Notes: a model not told the origin generated them from the letters alone. Counted from the first letter of the stretch, positions 27,872-36,291 are shown. The stretch is DNA of 64,000 nucleotides from Mesorhizobium sp. L-2-11 (GCF_016756595.1 NZ_AP023257.1:2310001-2374000); one strand, 5' to 3'. Numbers and translations: made by a program.

Positions 27872-27976
27872 TCACTCGGTCAGGGCCTTGAGAAGCGGCG
27901 TGGACCATAGGATCAGAATGAACCCGATACCCGACCAAAGCATCACAGCATCCCAGTTGCGATAATCCCGGCGCAT
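27872..27976 (-). CDS. Small single-pass membrane peptide (34 residues)
   Basis: This short gene is supported by an excellent ribosome site: AGGAGG (complement at 27983-27988) six bases before the ATG at 27976. The product has a charged N-terminus (MRRDYRNWD), one hydrophobic segment (VMLWSGIGFILILWSTPLL) and ends KALTE. This is the layout of a tail- or signal-anchored micropeptide. I do not recognise the family. It sits between the exonuclease gene and the DUF2905 remnant, on the same strand as the latter. Confidence 0.6.
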   Translation of the reverse strand: MRRDYRNWDAVMLWSGIGFILILWSTPLLKALTE

Positions 27977-28045
27977 TTCAGGCCTCCTGACAAACACGAA
28001 TATTCCGTACGGAATCTCGCGCTCTTTCCTCCGAAGTGGACGCCG

Positions 28046-28231
28046 TTACCGGTTGAGTAGCCACAGAACAAAAGAGAGAACGATGCTGATCAAGATCCCG
28101 GTGCCGATCGGAGCATAAAACGTGAAGTTCTCACGTTCGATGACGATGTCGCCAGGCAGTCTCCCCAGACCGATCCGCGACAACCAGGGCCACAACAGGC
28201 CTGTGGCGACTATGATCAAACCAACGATAAT
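28046..28231 (-). pseudogene. DUF2905 membrane protein, split by IS66 (main fragment)
   Basis: The minus strand encodes nearly all of a DUF2905 protein: a first membrane segment (GLIIVATGLLWPWLS), the family core GLGRLPGDIVIERENFTFYA and a second membrane segment ending VLWLLNR before the TAA at 28046. The first codons (ATG at 30784, MSRTL) lie beyond the IS66 element at 30762-30784. Removing the element and one ACGATAAT duplication restores a 66-residue protein. The gene has lost its start and promoter, so it is presumably not expressed. Confidence 0.9.
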
Positions 28232-28308
28232 GTAAGCGCGTAGGCGTCCCCACGTAGCGTGCAGGCGGTTGATCGCTCATTTTCAGCATGAATCATGCGG
28301 AGAATCCT

Positions 28309-28695
28309 ATGAGCGACAGTATGAGCCATCATCGAACATTCGAGATTTTGACGGCGGAGCCTGTGCCGTCCCGACGCAAGCCGCGCCATCGGTCGGACGA
28401 AGAGAAGGCACGGCTTGTCGCCGAAGCGTTCTCGCCAGGGGGCAATGTCTCGGCGGTTGCGCGTTCCGAGGGGCTGGACCCCTCGCAGCTCTATGCGTGG
28501 CGCCGCAAGGCGCTTTCGTCGGGCATGGTTGCGCCACTGACGGAGGGAGCGAGCAAGCCGGCGAAGTTCACGCGCTTTGAAGCGGTGGGCAGCGACACGG
28601 TGGAAATCGTCATTGGCGACGCAGTGGTGCGCGCCGGCGGCGATGTCGATCCCGATCGCCTGGCGAGGATCATCCGCGCGGTTCGTAAGGCATGA
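28309..28695 (+). CDS. tnpA: IS66 accessory protein TnpA, copy 2
   Basis: The same 128-residue helix-turn-helix protein as in copy 1, with the same ATG and GGAG spacing. Its stop overlaps tnpB by 4 bp. Intact. Confidence 0.93.
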   Translation: MSDSMSHHRTFEILTAEPVPSRRKPRHRSDEEKARLVAEAFSPGGNVSAVARSEGLDPSQLYAWRRKALSSGMVAPLTEGASKPAKFTRFEAVGSDTVEIVIGDAVVRAGGDVDPDRLARIIRAVRKA

Positions 28696-29036
28696 TCGCT
28701 TCCGGTGTGGTGGTTTACGTGTCGTGCCAGCCGGTCGACTTCCGCAAGGGCGCGGCATCTTTGATGGCGCTGGTCAGGGATGGCGGCCTGGACCCATTCT
28801 CGGGGGCACTTCACGTATTCCGTTCGAAGCGTGCGGACCGGGTTCGCATCGTGTGGTGGGACGGCAGCGGGGTTTGTCTTTATTCGAAGACTCTGGAAGA
28901 TCACAGCTTCTGCTGGCCGGGGATATCGGCCGCGCGCATGCGTCTCGACCACGCCCAGTTGATGGCGCTTCTGGCCGGACTGGACTGGAAAAAGATTCGT
29001 CCGGCCAGGGTCAGGCGGCCGTTATCGACGGGCTGA
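28692..29036 (+). CDS. tnpB: IS66 accessory protein TnpB, copy 2
   Basis: The same 114-residue protein as in copy 1, with VDFRKGAASLMALVRDG and the WWDGSGVC core. Intact. Confidence 0.94.
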   Translation: MIASGVVVYVSCQPVDFRKGAASLMALVRDGGLDPFSGALHVFRSKRADRVRIVWWDGSGVCLYSKTLEDHSFCWPGISAARMRLDHAQLMALLAGLDWKKIRPARVRRPLSTG

Positions 29037-29103
29037 AACCGGCCTGCGGCAAGATGAATCATGCGGCTGGAACGGTTGGGAAAGCGGCTGTTTTTGTGCT
29101 CTG

Positions 29104-30753
29104 TTGCTTGCCATGGTTCTACCGGGTCTTGCCCTTCCCGACGACGTTGATGCGCTGAAGGCGATGATCCTTTCCATGGCTCGCGAGCAGGCTGCAAGCG
29201 AGGCCCGGATCGCAGTCGCCGACGCTCGGATCGCAGCATCTGAGGCGGAGGTCGCCCGGCTGAAAGCTGTCGAGAAAAGCGCCAGCGAGCGGATCGCCAA
29301 TCTCACGTCAATCCTGAAAGTTTTACAGCGCACGCAACATGGCACGCGTTCCGAGCGGCTACGCCTGGCCATCGACGACGAGCAGGCCTCCTTTGCCTTC
29401 GAAGAGGTCGAGACCGGCCTTTCGGAAATCCGGAGCGAACTCGACCGCGCGGTCGGGAACAAGCCGAAGCGCGCCCCGCGTCCGCGCAAGGGCTTTGCTG
29501 CCCACCTCGAACGCATCGAGGAGGTCGTCGAGCCGGAAATCCCGGCCGACTGCGAGGGGCTTGAAAAGGTTCTGATCGGCGAGGATCGATCCGAGCGGCT
29601 GGACGTCGTGCCGCCGAAGTTCCAGGTCATCGTCACGCGCCGTCCCAAATACGCCTTCCGGGGCCGTGACGGCGTGGTCCAGGCTCTGGCGCCGGCGCAC
29701 ATCATCGAAAGCGGGCTGCCGACGGAGCGGCTGCTCGCCTATATCGCCGTCTCCAAATACGCCGACGGCCTCCCGCTTTATCGGCAGGAGGCGATCTATC
29801 TGCGCGACGGCGTCGAGATCAGCCGGTCGTTGATGGCGCAGTGGATGGGGCATCTGGGCTTCGAGCTGCAGATGCTTGCTGATTACATACTGGAGCGCAT
29901 CAAGGAGGGCGAAAGGGTCTTCGCCGACGAGACGACCTTGCCCACCCTTGCCCCTGGTTCCGGGAAAACCACGAAAGCCTGGTTGTGGGCCTACGCACGG
30001 GATGACCGACCCTATGGCGGAACCAGTCCGCCAATGGTTGCCTATCGTTTTGAAGACAGCAGAGGTGCGGATTGCGTGGCGCGCCACCTCGCCGGATTCA
30101 GCGGTATCCTGCAAGTGGATGGCTACTCGGCCTATACCAACCTGGTCAAGGCACGGGCCAAAGCCGGCAGCAATGAAACAATCCGGCTCGCCGGGTGCTG
30201 GGCTCACCTGCGGCGCAAATTCTACGACCTGCACATCAGCGGGGTCTCGCAGGCCGCGACGGATTCGATCATCGCCATGACCGAATTGTGGAAGGTCGAG
30301 GACGAGGTCCGCGGCAAGGATGCCGGAAGCCGCGCCGCGCTACGTCAGGAAAAGTCCGTGGCCATTGTCGCGAGCCTCTTCGATCTATGGGAAGCGGAAC
30401 TGGGCAAGGTCTCCGGAAAATCCAAGACCGCCGAGGCGATCCGCTACGCGCTCACCCGGCGGGAGGCGCTGGAACGCTTTCTGATGGACGGTCGCATCGA
30501 AATCGACTCCAATATCGTCGAGCGTGCAATCAGGCCCCAGACGATCACGCGAAAGAATAGTCTATTCGCCGGCAGCCACGGCGGTGGACGAACCTGGGCG
30601 ACGGTAGCCACCTTGCTGCAAACCTGCAAAATGAACAGCGTCGATCCGCTCGACTGGCTCTCGCAGACCTTGACCCGCATCGCTCAAGGCTGGCCGGCAT
30701 CCGAAATCGAAATGCTCATGCCTTGGAACTTTAGGCCTGACGTTATCGGCTGA
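29104..30753 (+). CDS. tnpC: IS66 transposase TnpC, copy 2
   Basis: The same 549-residue DDE transposase as in copy 1, ending with the LMPWNF segment eight bases before the right end of the element. Intact. Confidence 0.95.
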   Translation: MLAMVLPGLALPDDVDALKAMILSMAREQAASEARIAVADARIAASEAEVARLKAVEKSASERIANLTSILKVLQRTQHGTRSERLRLAIDDEQASFAFEEVETGLSEIRSELDRAVGNKPKRAPRPRKGFAAHLERIEEVVEPEIPADCEGLEKVLIGEDRSERLDVVPPKFQVIVTRRPKYAFRGRDGVVQALAPAHIIESGLPTERLLAYIAVSKYADGLPLYRQEAIYLRDGVEISRSLMAQWMGHLGFELQMLADYILERIKEGERVFADETTLPTLAPGSGKTTKAWLWAYARDDRPYGGTSPPMVAYRFEDSRGADCVARHLAGFSGILQVDGYSAYTNLVKARAKAGSNETIRLAGCWAHLRRKFYDLHISGVSQAATDSIIAMTELWKVEDEVRGKDAGSRAALRQEKSVAIVASLFDLWEAELGKVSGKSKTAEAIRYALTRREALERFLMDGRIEIDSNIVERAIRPQTITRKNSLFAGSHGGGRTWATVATLLQTCKMNSVDPLDWLSQTLTRIAQGWPASEIEMLMPWNFRPDVIG

Positions 30754-30761
30754 CCGCTTAC

Positions 30762-30784
30762 ACGATAATCAGGGTTCGCGACAT
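30762..30784 (-). pseudogene. DUF2905 gene, 5' fragment beyond IS66
   Basis: The ATG at 30784 followed by TCGCGAACCCTG encodes MSRTL and continues into the DUF2905 frame found at the other side of IS66 copy 2. These 23 bases include one copy of the target duplication. The next 290 bp (30785-31076), up to the IS256 element, hold no gene I can support; they probably contain the original promoter of this gene. Confidence 0.85.
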
Positions 30785-31076
30785 CTTCGTTGCGCTCAAT
30801 TTCCGCTGCTTCTTTCTCGTTCACCTTCGCCGTTCCGTTGCCGACGTCTCGGGGCGCTGGATGACCAGCGTCAACGCGCAAGAGCCGCGCCGCCAGGCCG
30901 GTCTAACCCAGAGCGGTCGAAGATCAGCCAGGGCGCCGCACGGATTGCCAGGCGGTGCTTGGGCATTGTCTGGAACTCACGAGTTTGGCGCAGGTTCCAG
31001 ACGGCCGACAGGCGCGTGAGAAAGTCGCGGTTTGCTCTCGACAGAGTTGTGTGCGTCAAGTTCTGCAAAAATGGCG

Positions 31077-32403
31077 TGGCATTCAGCGGTGACGTTGGCG
31101 TGTCCGCCGCGCAGCCCCCGTGTTTAGCGGAGCGGCGGACATGGCGGCCGCGTCAGGCGGCCAGTGCCCTCAGGTTCTCCTTCTTGTGCTCGCGCAGATG
31201 ATCCATGTTGAGGTAGCGGGTCGCCTCGAGCCAGTTCTCGTGGATCTCCACCGCCAATGCCCGAACCAGCCGCAAACAGCTCTGCGGGTTGGGGAAGATG
31301 CGAACGACCAGGGTGCGCCGCTTGATCTCCTGGTTCAGCCGCTCCAGCATGTTCGTCGACTTCATGTGCTTGTGATGCGGCAGCGGCAGCCGATAGAAGC
31401 TCAGCGTCTCCTCGATGTTGTTCTCCACCCAATCCACCAGCTTCGGGTATTTGGCCTGCCATTTGGCGATCCACTGCGCCAGGTCGCGCTTGACCTCGGC
31501 GAGGTCGCGCCGGTCATAGAACCATCTGAGCTCCATCAGGCAGTCGTCATCGACCTTGCGCGGCACATAATCGAGCGCGTTTCTGAGGAAGTGCACGTAA
31601 CAGCGCTGCCAGACTGCCTCGGGCAGGACTTCGCGGATCGCTGCCCTGAGCCCCGGATGGTCGTCGGAGACGACAAACTCGACGCCGGCGAGCCCGCGCT
31701 GCTTGAGCCCTGCCACGAACGCGCGCCAGCTCGAATGGCTTTCACGGTTGGCCAGCTCGACACCGAGCACCTGGCGCCGGCCTTCCCAGTCGACGCCGAT
31801 CGCCACCAAGACGGCCTGGCTGGCGATCACGCCGGCCTCGCGCGCCCGCTCGTAGCGCGCGTCCAGAATGAGGTACGGGTAAGGTTCGGCAAGCCGCTGC
31901 TCAAAGAACGCCTTCAGCGCCTCATCCAGCCGCGCCGTCGCCTGGCTTACCGTCGAGGCCGAGAAGGAATGGCCGCACAGATCCTCGGTGATCGCCTTCA
32001 CCTTGCGCGTCGACACGCCTTGCACGTACATCTCGACCAGCGCCGATACCAGTGCCTTCTCCGAGCGCTGGTAACGCTCAAACAACTCCGTCGAGAACCG
32101 GCCGGCCCGATCTTGCGGAACCCGAAGTTCCAGCACGCCAACCCGCGTCACAAGCTTGCGTTCGTAATAGCCGGACCGGTAACCAACCCGCTCCGTCGTC
32201 CGCTCGCCTTTCTCGGCCCCGATCGCCTCCGTCATCTCGGCTTCCAAAGCCTCCTGCACCACAGTCTGCAAAACTCTGCGGAAGCCGTCCTCATCCGACA
32301 ACAGCAACGCTTTCAACTCGCCTCTGCTCAGTCTAACCTCTCGCTTGGTCATGGCACTTACCCTTCCACGGGAATCGGTGATCGCAACGTCACCAGCGTG
32401 CCA
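31077..32403 (-). mobile_element. IS256-family insertion sequence (approximate limits)
   Basis: A Mutator-type transposase gene is bracketed by imperfect inverted repeats: TGGCATTCAGCGGTGACGTTG from 31077 and the complement of TGGCACGCTGGTGACGTTG ending at 32403. The resulting length of 1.33 kb is usual for IS256. I could not find a convincing 8-9-bp target duplication, so the exact ends are tentative and the element may be old or its ends may have diverged. Confidence 0.7.
31153..32352 (-). CDS. IS256-family (Mutator) transposase
   Basis: A 399-residue intact DDE transposase. The catalytic Asp residues lie in YLILDARYERAR and FVVSDDHPGLRAAI, and the Glu in STNMLERLNQEIKRRT, with the family's conserved CYVHFLRNAL between them. 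It starts at the ATG at 32352, and its C-terminus is close to the left inverted repeat. The full-length open frame suggests that the element could be functional. Confidence 0.95.
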   Translation of the reverse strand: MTKREVRLSRGELKALLLSDEDGFRRVLQTVVQEALEAEMTEAIGAEKGERTTERVGYRSGYYERKLVTRVGVLELRVPQDRAGRFSTELFERYQRSEKALVSALVEMYVQGVSTRKVKAITEDLCGHSFSASTVSQATARLDEALKAFFEQRLAEPYPYLILDARYERAREAGVIASQAVLVAIGVDWEGRRQVLGVELANRESHSSWRAFVAGLKQRGLAGVEFVVSDDHPGLRAAIREVLPEAVWQRCYVHFLRNALDYVPRKVDDDCLMELRWFYDRRDLAEVKRDLAQWIAKWQAKYPKLVDWVENNIEETLSFYRLPLPHHKHMKSTNMLERLNQEIKRRTLVVRIFPNPQSCLRLVRALAVEIHENWLEATRYLNMDHLREHKKENLRALAA

Positions 32404-32418
32404 TGGCCGCCCCTCGCC

Positions 32419-32682
32419 TCAGAGTAAGGGCTGTTCTCTCTCCAGAGCTTTTTGCAGAACCTTCAGAACACTATCCTCGACAGCGGCTCGGGGAGCGGCG
32501 GACTTGGTGGGCTGCAGGATCTTCGGGTCGACCATGGGCTGGTTATAGGTGCCGTCGGCAAGCAGCGGATCATCCACTTGGAACAGGTGGCAGCTGGCGC
32601 GAGCCTGGTCCTCCTCCTGCAAGGGGCATGCTCTCTGCCCGGTCGCCACTTCCTGCGTCTCCGCGCGGTCAGCCGCCAGCAC
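32419..32682 (-). CDS. Unrecognised open frame, possibly a gene remnant
   Basis: An 87-codon minus frame encodes a plausible protein-like C-terminal segment (HLFQVDDPLLADGTYNQPMV, then LKVLQKALEREQ and a TGA). Its upstream end runs towards the degenerate repeat next to livF, with no convincing ribosome site. It may be the remnant of a gene cut by repeat or IS activity. I recognise no domain. Confidence 0.25.
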   Translation of the reverse strand: MLAADRAETQEVATGQRACPLQEEDQARASCHLFQVDDPLLADGTYNQPMVDPKILQPTKSAAPRAAVEDSVLKVLQKALEREQPLL

Positions 32683-32758
32683 TTTTGGCCTGCACGCGCT
32701 CGGGTCGGGCCCTGGGTCAGGCCCGGGTCAGGCCCAAGGGTATGCTTTGCGCGATGCG
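32683..32758. repeat. Palindromic intergenic repeat, degenerate copy C
   Basis: Read from the livF stop in the minus direction, this stretch begins TAACGCATCGCGCAAAGCAT and continues with several GGGCCTGACCC-like units, then GTGCAG. The order of blocks matches copy A (20561-20688), though the long stem half is missing. As in copy A, the repeat's first bases form the stop codon of the neighbouring gene. Confidence 0.55.
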
Positions 32759-33532
32759 TTAGATCTTCAGGTGCTGAAGAACGCGCGCCGCCGTGCCCGC
32801 CGTCACATCTCCGGCATCGTCGATCCGCCCGAGCTTCAGCACTGCCCAGCTGTCGGCGATGCCGAGAGCGAAGGGCAGGTTCTGCTCGACAATCAGGATC
32901 GTCGTGCCGTTAGTCCTGCGCTCGTCCCTGAGTGCCGCGGCGATGCGTTCGACGACGGAGGGCTGCAGGCCCTCGGAAATCTCGTCGATCAGCAACAGCT
33001 TCGGCCGCAGCATCAGCGCGCGGCCGAGAATGAGCATCTTCTGCTCGCCGCCGGACAGCGTTCCGGCGCGTTGCGACAGGCGCGCCCTGAGGAACGGGAA
33101 ATGCCCAAAAACCCGTTCCACGGCTTGCGCAAAATCGCGATCCGAGCGCAAGGCGAGGCGCAGATTGTCGCGCACGCTGAGATCCTGGAACAGCGCCTGC
33201 TCCTGCGGAGCGTAGCTGACGCCGGACGCGATCAGCGAGGCCTGCGAGACACCTGAAATGGACGCGCCATCGAGGCGGATGTCGCCCGAACGCAGCGCCA
33301 CGAAGCCGAGGATGGTTTTCAGCACGGTGGTCTTGCCCATGCCGTTCTTGCCCATCAGCGCGAAGATCTGTCCGGGCGCGATCGCCAGCGACAGTGCCTC
33401 GATGATGGCAACCGGCCCGTAGCCGCTCGACACGTTCGAGAGCGACAGTTTCGGCGACAGCGACAGATTCGGCGCGGTGGTTTTGGCATCCGCCCCCGGT
33501 TTCCCAGCGGATGTCTGCCTTGCCTCAAGCAT
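32759..33532 (-). CDS. livF: Branched-chain/amide ABC transporter ATP-binding protein (LivF type)
   Basis: A 257-residue ATPase. Walker A is MGKNGMGKTT, the signature is LSGGEQKM, and Walker B is KLLLIDEISEGLQP; EISEG and the short C-terminus are features of LivF/UrtE. It overlaps the LivM-LivG fusion gene by 8 bp and is the last gene of the amide operon. The N-terminal about 28 residues are low-complexity and may not be needed. Substrate preference follows from context: an amide or urea-like compound rather than leucine. Confidence 0.92.
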   Translation of the reverse strand: MLEARQTSAGKPGADAKTTAPNLSLSPKLSLSNVSSGYGPVAIIEALSLAIAPGQIFALMGKNGMGKTTVLKTILGFVALRSGDIRLDGASISGVSQASLIASGVSYAPQEQALFQDLSVRDNLRLALRSDRDFAQAVERVFGHFPFLRARLSQRAGTLSGGEQKMLILGRALMLRPKLLLIDEISEGLQPSVVERIAAALRDERRTNGTTILIVEQNLPFALGIADSWAVLKLGRIDDAGDVTAGTAARVLQHLKI

Positions 33533-35297
33533 GGGCGCCTCCCGAATAGATCGTCTTCACCACTTCGGAATTGACGACCTGATCGACGCTGCCGTCGAGC
33601 ACCAGCTTGCCCTGGTGGAGAACGACGATCCTGGTCGAGATGTCGCGGACGAAATCGAGATCGTGCTCGACCAGGATGGCGGCGAAGCCGAGTTCGCCGG
33701 TCAGCTTTTGCAGCGTTTCGCCGATGGTGGTGCGTTCGACCTTGGTCAGCCCGGCCGTCGGCTCGTCGAGCAGGATGAGTTTTGGCTCGAGCGCAACGAC
33801 CATGGCGAGCTCGAGGCTCTGCTTCTGGCCATGCGACAGCAGCGACACCGGCCGGCCGAGCATGCGGTCGAGCCCGGTCGAGCGCAGAATGTCGGCGGCG
33901 GCCGCCGGCAATCCAAGCGCGGCGGAGCGGCGCAGCAGGTTCGGCGCCGTGCGCGAGGCGCGTGCCATGCGCAGGCAATCGGCGACGGTCAGGCTGTCGA
34001 AGACGCTCGCCACCTGGAACTTGCGTCCGACGCCGAGGGTGACGATTTCGTTCGGCGTCATGCCGCTAATGTCCTGGCCGGCGATGGTGACGGTTCCGGT
34101 CGTGGCTTCGGCGCCGTCGCTCAGGCAGCGCATCAGCGTCGTCTTGCCTGCGCCATTCGGACCGACGAGGCTGACCAGCTCGCCGGGGTGAACCTCGAGG
34201 TCGATCCCTTGCAGCACCTGCAGGCTGCCGAAGGATTTGCCGAGGCCGCTGACGGCGAGCACACGGTTGCCGGGCTGCGACCCGGTGCCGGCCGGGTCAG
34301 TGGTGAGGGTAGGGCACCCCGGTTGGCTTGTCTGCTCTCCATTGCGGCGCGGCAGGACCATTCTGGCCAGTTGCGCCAGCCCGTTCGGCAGAAGGATGAT
34401 CATCACGACGAACAGCGCGCCGACCACCAGGTTCCACAGGAAAGGAAGGTCGCCGGAGAGCTGGGCACTGAGGTAATCGATGCCGATCGCGCCCATCACC
34501 GGCCCGATGATCGTGCCGCGGCCGCCCAGCGCCGTCCAGATGACGATCTCGGTGCCGAAGACGAAGCCGGTATTTTCGGGCGCCACCACGCCCGAAGCGT
34601 TGGCATAGAGGAAGCCGGCAATGCCGGCGACGCCGGCGAGAATCGTTGTCAGCACGATCTTCAGCCGCTGCGGATCGAGGCCAAGATAGGCGCAGCGCGC
34701 TTCATTGTCGCGAATGGCGACGAGCAGCTTGCCGGCATCCGAGCGGGTGAAGACGAGGGCGACGAGCGTGGTGACGATGAGGCAGATACCGGTCAGCCGG
34801 AAATAGCCCGGCAGCCCGAGTGGCAGGCCGGAATAGCCGACCAGCCCGCTGCTCGATCCGGTCCACACGCCACCCGAAAACACCAGCTGCGTGACGACGA
34901 TCGGCACGACCAGCGAAATCACCGTCGCATAGAGCGGCGTCGAGCCGTGGCCGAATGACAGCCAGCCAACGAAGGCACCGAGCAGCACCGGCACGATGAT
35001 CGCCAATGCAAGCGCCAGGACCATCAGCGCCGGGGAGGCGCCGAGATGGCTGAGCACCATGGCGCTGGCATAGGCGCCGGTGCCGAAGAACGCGGCCTGG
35101 CCGAAGGTCAGGATGCCAGTGTAGCCCCACAGGATGTCGACGGTCACCGCCAGCATGGCGTAGATCATCGAGCGGGTCAGCACATTGAGCGTGAAGCGGT
35201 CGAACAGCGCCGGGCCGATGATGACGACGACCGCCGTTGCAAGCGCCAGCGCGGCAAATATCCAGACCCTTGGCGGGGTGGAACGGCTCTCAGGCAC
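33525..35297 (-). CDS. Fused LivM permease-LivG ATPase of an amide/branched-chain ABC importer
   Basis: One 590-residue chain joins a LivM-type permease (about residues 1-310, many membrane segments, with WGYTGILTFGQAAFFGTGAY and FLYANASGVVAP) to a LivG-type ATPase (about 345-590; Walker A VGPNGAGKTT, signature LLSHGQKQ, Walker B LILLDEPTAGL). LivM and LivG are usually separate. I chose the GTG at 35297, which has AAGGGA seven bases upstream and overlaps livH by 8 bp; the open frame upstream of it is inside livH. The linker is rich in Pro, Gly and Thr. Confidence 0.9.
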   Translation of the reverse strand: MPESRSTPPRVWIFAALALATAVVVIIGPALFDRFTLNVLTRSMIYAMLAVTVDILWGYTGILTFGQAAFFGTGAYASAMVLSHLGASPALMVLALALAIIVPVLLGAFVGWLSFGHGSTPLYATVISLVVPIVVTQLVFSGGVWTGSSSGLVGYSGLPLGLPGYFRLTGICLIVTTLVALVFTRSDAGKLLVAIRDNEARCAYLGLDPQRLKIVLTTILAGVAGIAGFLYANASGVVAPENTGFVFGTEIVIWTALGGRGTIIGPVMGAIGIDYLSAQLSGDLPFLWNLVVGALFVVMIILLPNGLAQLARMVLPRRNGEQTSQPGCPTLTTDPAGTGSQPGNRVLAVSGLGKSFGSLQVLQGIDLEVHPGELVSLVGPNGAGKTTLMRCLSDGAEATTGTVTIAGQDISGMTPNEIVTLGVGRKFQVASVFDSLTVADCLRMARASRTAPNLLRRSAALGLPAAAADILRSTGLDRMLGRPVSLLSHGQKQSLELAMVVALEPKLILLDEPTAGLTKVERTTIGETLQKLTGELGFAAILVEHDLDFVRDISTRIVVLHQGKLVLDGSVDQVVNSEVVKTIYSGGAHA

Positions 35298-36123
35298 GGG
35301 CAAATCCCTTCGGGCTGATGCGCAGCACCAGGGCGCAGAGGACCGCCACCGTGATGCCGCCGAAAATGGGGCTGACGAAAGTGCTGACCAGAACCTGGGC
35401 GCCACCGAAGACGAGGCAGGCGATGGCCAGCGTCGAGAAGGACGAGCCGGCGACCATGACCAGCATGAACGAGCCGATCAGCCAGGCTATTCCCATGTTC
35501 GGGTCGACGCTGGTCAGCGGCGTCAACAGCACGCCGGCCAGCGCGGCGAGCCCGGTGCCGATCATGAAGGTGGCGAGGCGCACGCGCGCGGTGTCGATGC
35601 CGAGCGCGCGCGCCAGCATCTCGTTCATGATCACCGCCTGCGCCGACAGGCCGAGCCGCGTGCCTTCGAGAAGGAAGGTGAAGGCGAGCCCGATCACCAG
35701 CGCGGCGGCGACCGCAAACAGCCGATAGAGCGAATAGCCGACGCCAAACACATCGACGGTGCCCGACAGGAGATTGGGGGTGAATTGCACGTCGCGCCCG
35801 AACCACAGCGTGATCAACTGACCGATGACGATGCCCAGGCCCCAGGTCGCCAGGATCGCGTCGAGCGGGCGGCGATAGAGCGGCCGCACGATGACCAATT
35901 CGGTGATGCCGCCAAGGACTGCGCCGACGGCAAAGGCGATCGGCAGCGCCAGCCAGGGGTTGAGCCCAAGCCCGGCCGTTGCCACCGCGCAATAGGCGCC
36001 GATCGTCAGCCAGGCGCCGTGCGCGAAATTGATGATCTTCAGCACTCCGAAAATCGCCAGCAGGCCGGCGGCGACGATGAACAGGATCGCCGCTGTCGTC
36101 ACCATGTCCAGGAGAAGCATCAT
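35290..36123 (-). CDS. livH: Amide/branched-chain ABC transporter permease (LivH type)
   Basis: A 277-residue membrane protein with about eight hydrophobic segments and the LivH/UrtB signatures FGVLKIINFAHGAWLTIGAY and NEMLARALGIDTARVRLATF. It pairs with the LivM half of the fusion protein. It is preceded by a palindromic repeat that separates it from the binding-protein gene and is followed by an 8-bp overlap with the fusion gene. Confidence 0.92.
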   Translation of the reverse strand: MMLLLDMVTTAAILFIVAAGLLAIFGVLKIINFAHGAWLTIGAYCAVATAGLGLNPWLALPIAFAVGAVLGGITELVIVRPLYRRPLDAILATWGLGIVIGQLITLWFGRDVQFTPNLLSGTVDVFGVGYSLYRLFAVAAALVIGLAFTFLLEGTRLGLSAQAVIMNEMLARALGIDTARVRLATFMIGTGLAALAGVLLTPLTSVDPNMGIAWLIGSFMLVMVAGSSFSTLAIACLVFGGAQVLVSTFVSPIFGGITVAVLCALVLRISPKGFARA

Positions 36124-36171
36124 GGCAAGTCCCCGATCATCTGGAAGGGGTGGCGGGCAATCGCCACCCTC

Positions 36172-36275
36172 AATGCATGTCGCGCAAAAGTGTGCAGCGG
36201 TTTTGCGATAACGACATGCAGAAAGACAAAACCCAAAGCGCGTCGCATGATGCCGGCCAAACGCGACGCGCTTTA
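36172..36275. repeat. Palindromic intergenic repeat, copy B
   Basis: The stem AAAGCGCGTCGC (36235-36246) pairs with 36263-36274. A second nested stem uses TGCATGTCG, CGCAAAA and their complements (about 36174-36220). It is the same family as copy A but in the opposite orientation relative to the flanking genes. Like copy A, it lies between a binding-protein gene and its permease gene. Confidence 0.8.
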
Positions 36276-36291
36276 GCGATTGCAGGCGCGA

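Larger units (their letters stand above)
28232..30761 (+). mobile_element. IS66-family insertion sequence, copy 2
   Basis: This 2530-bp element appears identical to the copy at 13366-15895: the three encoded proteins are the same and the ends match. It is flanked by its own perfect 8-bp duplication, ACGATAAT, at 28224-28231 and 30762-30769. Because each copy has a different intact duplication, each inserted independently; they are not the ends of a single composite transposon. It disrupts a DUF2905 gene. The apparent identity implies recent transposition. Confidence 0.97.

Noticed and set aside
13366..30761. Composite transposon bounded by the two IS66 copies
   Set aside because: Each copy has its own perfect, different target duplication, which shows two separate insertions; a composite unit would share one duplication at its outer ends.
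36126..36291. Small gene in the gap between the amide binding-protein and livH genes
   Set aside because: The gap is filled by the palindromic repeat; short frames there have no ribosome site.
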